A stretch of DNA of 64,000 nt from a virus, in IMG/VR virus record IMGVR_UViG_3300020442_002364, positions 1 through 64,000 of that record. One strand, 5' to 3'. Both the position numbers and the translations under genes were made by a program. Positions within the stretch are counted from its first letter, which is position 1. The number at the start of each line of letters is the position of its first letter. Under the pieces are notes generated by a model. That model worked only from the letters and a program-made list of their open reading frames with translations, was not told the DNA's origin and ran no database searches. Below, in pieces: positions 38,608-49,100 of this stretch.

Positions 38608-40119
38608 TTAGAATTCTATTACTACTTTGAGCTCTTCATTTTGGTCTGCCGATCTGGTGATCGGATTCCTATTATCTATGTAGAGGACTTCTCCAGAGTT
38701 AATTTCAATTTCTTGGTTAGCATAACCACCAATAAAGGAGAGACCTAATTCATAAACAGAAACACCAATGGTGATCTGTGATACTGGAATTGTACTTGTA
38801 CCGAAAGTGGAGTCTGGGGTTGCAGTGACGTTAGAATCCGATGTAATTTCATTAGCACCAGAAAACTCAACTACATTACCCTGATAGACGCCATCAGCAG
38901 AGTCTTGTACATACTTAAGTGTTTTTGTTGTTGAATTGTAAGAAACAACAAATCCCTTTGCATTCGTAGTTGTCTGTGTGATGATATCGCCAGGTGCAAA
39001 GTTTCCGCTAGGTGTTCCCGCTCCAGATTGAGGGAACTTGATTGCTCTAGCAGAGGATCTAGTATTTTGATTTGCTACGGTTGTAGTATTGAAATCAAAT
39101 GGATTCAGTACAAGACCAATTCTTCTATATGTAAGGTCGCTTGGAAAATCAACAAAAGCGTTAGTTGTCTCTAACTTAGTAGAGAACATCAAACGATAAG
39201 ATCCAAGTTCTCTTGCAGCGTCAGATCCATGACCTCCATTTGGAGGGATAACAACATCCAATGACGCCAATGTTCCACTACCTATGTTTGGAATCAGAGA
39301 AACATCTACAGTTCCAAATGTATAACCAGAACCAGCAGTGGTCATGATAACAGATGTAACAGACCCAGATACCACTGTAACTGTACAGAATGCTTGGGTT
39401 CCACCATTGATTTCCCAATCACCACGAACAGGAACGTTTGTATATGTTCCGTTATTGTATCCAGTTCCAGCGTTTTCTACAACGATGGTATCAACAGAAC
39501 CTTGACTGGCAGCGGATTTTACAAGTGTGTTTGTAAGAACTGGAATGAATTCAGAAGTAACAAATTTCAGAATGTTGTCAGCATCAATAGTATACATGTA
39601 CTTCCATCTGTATGAGTACACGCCAGCACTGTCACCAGTTTCAATAACCGTAGTGGATGTTCCTGTAGGTTCTACCAATGATGGACGACCCTTAGGGAAG
39701 TCTGGACTTTGACCGTTATACAGACATTTGTATACATTAAACTCACTATTCATTACATAATAGTTTGAGTCAAATAATCTTGAAGATCCGTTAGAAGTTG
39801 TTTTTGATGGTGAATAATCTGGTTTGTACATTGAATATACTTTTCCAGTTCCACCAGTAGTATTCACAGGATCAATCCAATCAATCCTAGGAACAACTAG
39901 AGCGGTATCTGCAATATCAATTCTTTTGAATGCCACAGAGTCTCTATATGAGTCTCGATGATACTCAAAACTGTCAATAGGCTCGTTAGCAGGAGGAGAA
40001 TCTGGTGTTCCCCATGTTTTTGCGCGACCAATGAACATGTACACTCTATTCGTACTGAGAAGAGTGTCCCTGAAACTTTCAGCGGCGTAAATTCTAAATT
40101 TATCAGTGACTAATGCCAT
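38608..40119 (-). CDS. 8: Baseplate wedge protein gp8
   Basis: 503 aa, longer than T4 gp8 (334 aa). The N-terminal block (ALVTDKFRIYAAESFRDTLL, then YMFIGRAKTW and a W-G-x-PDSPP turn, residues 2-43) and the C-terminal VLYIDNRNPITRSADQNEEL segment are diagnostic of gp8 in T4-like phages. The extra length is a middle insertion with GSGYTFG / AGTGYNNGTYTNVPV beta repeats (about 215-290) of the kind spread through the giant proteins here. In T4, gp8 joins gp10, gp7, gp6 and gp53 in the wedge. It has an exact late promoter 19 bases upstream and is directly followed by the DUF4815 gene. Confidence 0.92.
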   Translation of the reverse strand: MALVTDKFRIYAAESFRDTLLSTNRVYMFIGRAKTWGTPDSPPANEPIDSFEYHRDSYRDSVAFKRIDIADTALVVPRIDWIDPVNTTGGTGKVYSMYKPDYSPSKTTSNGSSRLFDSNYYVMNSEFNVYKCLYNGQSPDFPKGRPSLVEPTGTSTTVIETGDSAGVYSYRWKYMYTIDADNILKFVTSEFIPVLTNTLVKSAASQGSVDTIVVENAGTGYNNGTYTNVPVRGDWEINGGTQAFCTVTVVSGSVTSVIMTTAGSGYTFGTVDVSLIPNIGSGTLASLDVVIPPNGGHGSDAARELGSYRLMFSTKLETTNAFVDFPSDLTYRRIGLVLNPFDFNTTTVANQNTRSSARAIKFPQSGAGTPSGNFAPGDIITQTTTNAKGFVVSYNSTTKTLKYVQDSADGVYQGNVVEFSGANEITSDSNVTATPDSTFGTSTIPVSQITIGVSVYELGLSFIGGYANQEIEINSGEVLYIDNRNPITRSADQNEELKVVIEF

Positions 40120-40138
40120 GCCAATTGAGCTTTCTAGT

Positions 40139-40146
40139 TATTTATA
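40139..40146 (-). promoter_or_regulatory. T4-type late promoter for gp8
   Basis: Minus-strand TATAAATA, an exact T4 late match, 19 bases before the gp8 ATG, overlapping the last codons of the gp7-like gene. Confidence 0.75.
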
Positions 40147-43100
40147 ATGATCTCAGACGGATCTCTGGGAGAAGTGAGATGTTTCCACTTGTAGTTCTAG
40201 CAAATGGATATTCTACGGAGAATTCTGTAGAACTAATGAACGTTACTTTATAACTTCCATCAAATCCAGTTCCACTTGTATGCTTGAGATAAATCTCCAT
40301 TCCAGTGCTGAGGTTGTGAGCACCTGAGGTGGTAACTGTACATGCTGTACCAGAAGAACTGTAAGTTCCTGTAACAATAGTGTTAGCAAGACCAACTCCA
40401 GTAGAAGGACCAGTTCCATTGAAACCTCTACCGTTAGTTGCAACGGTAAATGTATTTGCAGATACATCTCTAGATCCGTAGAGAATTCTTTCTACAACCC
40501 AAGCAGAACCATTCCAGACTTTTATCAAAATTTCACCCTCGTCTGGGAATCCAATAGATTGAGAACTATTCCAATAAACGTTTTCTGCAGTAATAGTTGT
40601 TGCAGTAGCGTTTATTGATGCAGAAAGATATGTATTTGCTAATGGAGTTGCATTAGAAATAATTCTATCTCTCTGAGCTCTTTCAATAGAAACTGGGTGA
40701 CATGGAATTACGTTTGGTGTGGTTACGTAACCAGATCCAGAACGTAAGTTAATTACACCTGTTACCTCACCAGTGTTCGGAGAAATAGTAGTTTCTGCAA
40801 ATGCACCTTGACCACCACCACCAGTAAATACCAAGATTGGTGCTACCTCAAAGTTTCTTCCTGGATTGATAATGCTGATAGAAACAACTCTACCATTTGA
40901 TACAAATGCACTAAACTCTGCTTCAGTTGGGCGCAGTCCAGTATATTCATATGTATCAATTGTAGTAGAACTACTAACCGATGCCAAAATACGATCTGAT
41001 CCTTCACTTGCAATTTGAACAATATCGTCGGGATCTAAAGAGTTGTATGTATCTTCAATCAAGACATCATCAGAGGATCCCAAATATGCGTACATAACAA
41101 TGTTAGAACCAGATCTAGGTGCCTCAGTAAACTCAAGTTGAGACCCATTGAGATTGTATGCGACTCCTGGTTCCTGATAAACTCCATTGATAAAGATCAA
41201 CAGGTTACCAGAAGGATCGGTATTTGGATCATCAGACTCAATAGAGAACGGACTTGTATTTTCTGTGATGATGAAAATAGTAGAAGAACTATCCGCAAAA
41301 GGAGAGATGTCATCTAAAAGATTCAACTGTCCAAAGTAGAAGCAATAGAAGTCCATGTTGCCCAGTGGAGCTTCATTAAAGGTAATATTACTTCCAGTGT
41401 AAGTATAGGACTCATTCGTTCCCTTAATTTGCAGAGTGCTATTCAAGAATAACAAGAAGTTGTCGGAAGCTGGTAATGAATAGTTAACTCCACTTACCTG
41501 TGCAGTAAACGTTGTATCTACACCGTCAAATGTGACATCATTAATCTCAACTTGGAATTCCTGAGTTGGAGTTCCTGCTAATGTTGCGGTGACAATACCA
41601 TCATTACTATATCCAGATCCAGCAGCATTGATACTAATAGAGACTACTGATCCACCAACAACAGAAATATTTGCTGTTGCTCCAGATCCAGTACCTCTCT
41701 TATTGATTAATGGTTCAGCAGTATAAACTCCATCAGTATATCCAGCACCAGCAATCAAACCATCAGTGGTATTAAAGTCTTTGATGCCATCACCAAAAGT
41801 ATCAAGCGTAAATGCATTGCTGTAACTTGCTCTATCAAAATACATAATCAAAATATCAGAACCCTCTAGAGGTGCTTCAGCAAAAGTAATTACGTCACCT
41901 GTAAAACTATATCCTGCAGGGTTTTGAACAATGCCGTTGATCATCACCATCAACTGACTCTTAGCAGCAGTTTTATTTAAAAATGTGCTGATATCTGAGT
42001 TATCAACTCTGAGTTTAAATTTATTGTTAATACCATCAACAGTCAGTTGGAGTTGATGAGAAGAACCAGTTCCCAATGCAGTCAATCCAACAATAGATCC
42101 GCTTGGTGCGTCTAGAAGACGAATTGTATTGGCATCAACAACATCTACGTAATATGCAGAGTCCGCAGAAAGTCCACCAATAGGAGTTCCAGTTCTGAGA
42201 TTTGGATAATTACCTTGATCTACATTTGGAATTGTTGCTGGATTGTCAATCGCTTGAGTTAGGATTTGAGCTAAAGTAGTGATTGTGCTCTGTACATTTG
42301 CACAAGCATTAGGATCAACTGTGACTGTCAAATCTGTATTTGGTTGAATTGAAGTGTATGTTCCTGTAGGTAAACTATTATTGATTGCAAGTAAGGCAAG
42401 ATCCCTTGCGTAATTATATGCAGCAATAGTCTCTGCTTCCTCTCCACCGATATGAAGAATAGAATTTGTAGGAGTAGTTCTAGTAACACCAGTCAAATTG
42501 CCAGGACTACCAGTTGTTCCAACTGCTTGAGTGAGAATACCAAACAGAGTTGTCATTGCGGAGACAACATTCTGACAAGAGTTTATATATCCACCACCAG
42601 TAGTTCTAGTAGCGTGTGACATGCTATCTGTAGTTACCGCAGTAGTTACGATTGCAAACAGAGTATCAATAGTAGACTTAATAGCAGCACAACCACCTGG
42701 ATCTACAGTAATCGTATTGTCAATTGTTTGAGTTAGTCCATGAGAACCTTGAATAGTAATGGTCTCATTATTGATAGCTTGTCTACACATATCTCTTGCG
42801 AGATTCATGATTGCTACTGTCTCTGTTTCTTCTCCATCAACATGAGAGGTTCCAACATAGTAATTTGCAGCATCGTAGGTATAGTTGTTACCACCACTAG
42901 CAACATTCTTGGAAACTTCGTTGATAACATCAATAACATCATCAACACAGTTCTGAGATCCTGTTGGTACAGTGAAAGATGGATTTGCAATTAAATATTG
43001 CTCAACTGCTTCATTAGCGATAAAAGTCTTATTGGATTGAAGTAAGTTGTAAGCATCACCATTTCTATCAGCAACATATCCAAGTGGATCGATTGAAATA

Positions 43101-46100
43101 CTAGGATCAGTGTATTGAGTTCTAGAGGTGTGTGCTGCTGTAATTGGATAGTTTTGAATTACATCCTCACAGAGTTCCAACGCAATGTTGAATACCTGAA
43201 CGGTTTGATTTTCTTCTCCAGCAACATGAGCACCACTTACATAGAGATTAGCAGCGTCGTAGACCTCGCTATTGCCACCATAAGCAGTGTTATATGCAAT
43301 AACCTCAACAATATCAATAACGTCGTCAATACAATTCTGACTTCCTCCTGGAACAGCAAACGAAGAGTTAGCTGGATCAGCAAGCATTCTTCCAACTGCT
43401 TCTTCTGCAATAAACTCTTTATTTGCTCTTAACAGGTTTCTGGCATCTCCATACCTATCAGCAACTAGTACAGTTGTACCAATGTAAGAGTTAGCAGCAG
43501 CAACCGTAAATGCGTTTCCACCGTAACGTAAGTCATTTGCCCATGCAGCAATAACTAATCTAGTATCTCTAGCACAGACAGATCTATCGTAATCTGGAAG
43601 TTGACCATTAGTGAGAGATGGATAGGTTGCTTCCAACCAACCAATTGTCTCTTCTACAATGTAATCAATATTGGCAATAATAAGATCTCTAGCATCTAAG
43701 AATCTATCACCACCAGCATCATATACAACTCTTTGATTTGCAACTAATCCATGATTGGTTAGAGTGATCTGATTAGATGTTGTGTTGACAATACTAGAAG
43801 ATGTTGGATTAAATGCAACAGATCTTGAATTGACACTATCAACTTTAGATACTACACAAGTAAGGATTTTTTGGATATCTAAAAGTTGTCTTCCAAACAG
43901 AAGAACTTCTGTTGGTACCGCTGCAGTATAATCTGGTTTACCAAGTGCAAAATTAGCGATAGTTGAAAGTTTTCCAGTATTTTCTGCAGATGGTTTTGGT
44001 GTTACTAATGTAATGCCATTAGTCGTTCTCAGAGTATTTGGTGGTTGACCAGGAATCCACCAGTTAAAGAGATCAGTGGTCAAATAATCTCTAGTTGGCA
44101 TTGGTCTGAAGTCTTTAAATACAGACGTATCAATTAACTGTGAACCAAATACTTTAAATCCAGCTGGGTGTGCAGCAAATTTGACAGGACTCTTCCAGTC
44201 TTCGATATTGACAGAAGAAGAGATTTCATAAGAAAATTCTTGGAATCTATTACTGTCATATAATCTTTGTTCATTAATATCGAGGAATCCTGTTGTTCTT
44301 TCCCACTTGTTTCCAGAGATACTAATAGGTGAAACCTCAAACGTAGCATCTGCTCTATCAAACGCATGGATTTGACCGAAAGCAGCAGTTTGATCACCAA
44401 ATACAGGTTCACCTACCTTAAACTCACCTTCAAAAATTTCAACACTAACAACTCTTCCTTTTGAGTCCCAATTCTTAACTAAACCTCTAGCAGTAAAGGA
44501 ACTAGATGATGCACCCTGATAGATAACCTCACCAATAGCGAAGTTTGCTGGTTTCATGAATGCCTTGATATTATCTCCAAGATCAGTTGTTTCAAGAACA
44601 AAGGTAGCGAGACCATTGTTACCTAAAATTGGTTGTGAAGTAAAACTAATCGAAGTTCCAGCGTTAGCATTTGCAAGAGAAGTTGCTAATCTAATCTGAT
44701 TATTTGCTAAACCATTTGCAATCGTGTCTTCAATAGCATAGTAAGTTACACCTGTAGCAAGAGGTTGTGGTAAGATACCAAAAACTTCCTTTAAAGTAAC
44801 CGCAGTTCCAGTAGAAATCTTCGTATCGTATGGGAAGTTGATAGTGCTATTAGAAGTTAACGCAACAAAGTTATGAGATACTTTTGCTTTCACAACTGGA
44901 GCTGATAAGAATCCTCTTCCAGGGTTAATAACCTCAACCTCTTGGATAACTTCGTTCTGGATAATTGGATTTAACTGGAAGGCAGAACCACTAGAGTTCT
45001 CAAGAACAATTTCAGGTTTAGAAACAAAAGAAGAACCTCCATTAATTACCTGCAGATAATTAATCTCTTGAGTTCTAATTAATTGTAAATTATATGTTGT
45101 GTTCAACTCTGGTTTCAGAGTTCTATCGTGACTGTAATTGTAAGTGATATTATCACCACCAATTTTAACAATCTCACCAAGATCAGAAGATTTAAGTAGG
45201 ATAGATGCACCATCCCCAGTTTTCTGAACAATATTGATAACTGGAGCAGTCTCAAACTGAGACCCACCATTCTCAATTGAGATATTAGTTACGCCCTGAT
45301 TAGCAAGTTCGGCGTTAAGTATTACGTTGATTCCATTACCACCACTAACTTCAACATCAGGAGAAGAAAGATATCCAGATCCACTATTGGTAATAGTTAC
45401 TGAGTCGATGGATGCATTGATCTTTGTAATAACTGTTGCTGGATTTGCATGATTGAGACCAGTAACCGTTACAGTAAAGTCATCAGCTCCATCAGCACCA
45501 CCAGTAATCTGAGCACCCGAAATCGTAATTATATCTCCTAGTACATATGTACCACCACCAGCGGTAACTGTAACACTTGATACATCTTGAGTAACAGCAT
45601 CGATAATAACGGTGAACTCAACATTAGTTCCTCCAGTTGGGGCAACAGACTTCTGAGTTACTCCTGTATATGTGCCAGCAGTAAAGTTTGCAGATGTATT
45701 TTGAGATGTAATAGAAACAGAACTTACAGATCCATAATAAGGATCGTCAAGAATGATAGATGGTGGTTGTCTATAATTAGATCCAACCCCAGTAATCGTC
45801 AAACTTTCTAAAGATCCCGCATTCGGTCCTGTAGTAGGAACAACTGAAGCTACTGTTGCTTGAGTTCCACTGATAGCACTAATAGATGCTGAAGATGCAG
45901 ATGAATATACTTTATTAGTATTTGCATTACCAGAGGTGTACATAATGTACCCTTTGTTTGCTGCTCCAGTAACAGTATTCTTAAGTGGTTCTACCCTAAG
46001 TGTAGATGTGTCAGGAGTCCAAGATATAACTTTACCTCTAGCAGTTTGATTTCCAATTACTTGCTGTGAGGTTACAATTTCTCCAGGGAAGAAGTCGCCA

Positions 46101-49100
46101 AGTACAGATGTTAAAGTCAGATCAATAAAATCTGGCATCGTAACTACTGCTGTAGGTAAAGCGCTGCCATTGTATCCAGATCCTTTATTAGTAATTGATG
46201 TAGAAGAAAGTTCACCAGCGATAGTAGAGATTGCAGTTGCACCAAATCCAGATCTACTACTTCCAGTCAGAGCAGGTAAAGAAGAGTAGTTTCTACCTGG
46301 GTCTCCGATTGTAATCGCTCCAATACCACCCTTAGCGTAAATCGAGTTAGTAATATAAGATACACCATTTCCAGTTCCAGAGTATCCAACCTCAGGTTCA
46401 ATATTTACTTCGTATGAAATAGATTGATCGGTTACAGCTGTAACAGTATTGGTTCCAATCACTGGGTCATTAATCACATTGAAATATGATCCAGATCCAC
46501 TCGTAGTGCTATTGATATCAAAGTAGTAGAAAATACTAGCAAGATCTTTGACCTCAATAGTAATAGATTCTTGCTCTCCAGTAATTACATCATTTTCAAC
46601 AGCAAAAATATTCTTGTAACTGAATATATCTGTGTTATCACCATCTTTAGTAAATGATAATCTCTTTCCAGTGTGAGACGAATGTGAGACATCAAACTTA
46701 TATCTGTGACCATTGATAAATTGATATTTTGCCTCTTTGACATATGTTAAGGCAGATGTAACATTTGCAGTTGCAACAGTTCCAAAGTTTCTCTTTACAG
46801 CAGCTCTTCTATTACTATCAACTCTGACAACTGAGTAGTCAACTTTATCATAGGCAGATGGAGTGATTCCAGTAAGTCTGACCGTATCACCAACATTAAG
46901 ATAATGTGCAGAACTGGAATGTATTACTAATTCTTTCTCTACCTCTGTAAGTGTAATGGAAAATCCAGCACCCGCAGAAGGAGTTAGGTTATTACCTAAG
47001 TTTAGGTTAAGAGCAGAAATAGTATCACCAATCTCATATCCAACTCCAGATTGAGTAATTGTTACTGAAGTAACTGCTCCACCGCTTACAACGATAGTTG
47101 CTTTACCATTTACACCATTACCATTAGTAGTTAACGGTACATCGGTGTAAGTTCCATTCAAATAATTAGATCCGCCAGTAATCGAGGACCATCCACCCTG
47201 ATACAGATTTCCATCTGTTCTAACTCTTTGGAATGTCCACTCAACACCACCAACACCATCAATTACAGTTCCAGTAGTGTGAGATGGAATAGTTGCTCCA
47301 GAAGTTCCCGCTGCTTTTGCTCGGTATACATTTCTACCGTTAAGAACGAGATCACCTTGTTCATATGCAGTTGCAGTCACCCAAGTAGACATTAACTTGG
47401 CGCTTTGTAAATCAAAATACTTGAAGTAATAATCGTTATTATAAACCTGTACTGTAATGTCTTTTGAGAAAGTATTATCAGTTACGGATGGAGTGACTAG
47501 ATCTCCCACCTTAACATAATGGTTTTCAGTGGTGTTGATTGTTACTGTAGATTTGTCGTCATTATCAACAGCAAAGGATAAAGTATTGATCGGAACTCCA
47601 GTTACAGAAGAGATAACTGCACTAAGACCACTACCACCAGTATTTTCCTCATCAAAAGAAAGTCTATCATTTACCTTATATCCCTGACCAGCACCCTCAA
47701 TTAAATATTGGTCTACTCCACTAGAGGAATACTTATTTGTAGAAGATACAAACAGAGAATCTGCTTGAGTTCCCTTTACTAATGGATAGTATGCAAAGTA
47801 ACCAATACCATCCTCATCATACTGGAAGAACTCTCCAGTCTCAAGAGTAATAATAGTTGTAGTGTCTTCTAGTGCAAGGAAGAAGAATTCAATATCCTTA
47901 AGTTGCTTCCTCTTAACTGTCAGTGCATCAACATTGATATATGGTCCTTTATAGCGAATGGCATCTTCAGTAAACGTTTTCTGTAAACCGTTTCCATTCC
48001 AGTTAATTTCATTAGCTTGACCATAAAACTGTGGTCCAACAAAGTAAGGGAACTTAGGTCTACCAGTTACACCATCAATGCTGCAGAAGTATGCATACAC
48101 GCCATTTGGATATTCTGGAGTAACGCAGAATCTACCGTTATATTGATCAAGATCACCAAGACCTTCAACATACTCATAATCTTCAATGTAAGTTCCAAGA
48201 GGATCTGTCAGACCTGCTACTAGAGAACTTCTAGATGATTTAATTCTGTAACTAGATGAAAGTTGTTTATATTCGTTAAATGGATTTTTATTTTCAGAAT
48301 CCTTAAAACCGTATGGTCCATAGATTGGATGTCCATCATACGCCCAACCAAGAATAGGAGAGTGTTTAGTTGGATTTAATTCTGCGTAACTATCACTAAT
48401 ATTGTCTTCAAGAGCAAAGCGAAGCGCAACAGGGTTGAACATGTGTCCATATTCACCACCATAGATCAGGAAGTTAGTTCCTTCAAAAGATCCTCCGTTT
48501 GCATAATCAAGAGTTTTTCTTGGGGTATAACTATTTGGATTTACTCCTAATTCAGAGGCACTTGCAGCTTCGTTGTAAGTCAGTTCAGTTAATTTTGTTT
48601 GGAACTTTGCACCTTCACCAGGATATACAATAAAGACCTCTGTATTACCTGAAGAGTATCCAATACCTTTATTTGTAACTACAATGTTGGTAACAATGTT
48701 AGTATTTTGATCTACTTGTGCAAATGCGGTAGCACCAACTCCATCACCGACAATAATAACGTCAGGTGGACCAAAATATCTCTCACCACCAAAAGTTACA
48801 ATAATACTTTCAATTTTACCATTCAGAATTGATGGATATGCAACAGCACCGTTACCAGACACCAATGAAACGTTAGGTGGATCAATATAAGCGGTTCCTG
48901 GATTTGTAAGTGAGATTGCACTAATAGGTCCTCTAACAACTGCCTCTCCAGTCGCTCCAGAACCGCCTCCACCAGTGATATTGATCGTTGGGATCGAAGT
49001 ATACCCAGAACCAGAATTAGTGACGTTAATGGACGTTACAGCGCCGTTTGTGATGTTACATGTAGCGGATGCAGCATCAGTAGCAGATGTACCACCACCA

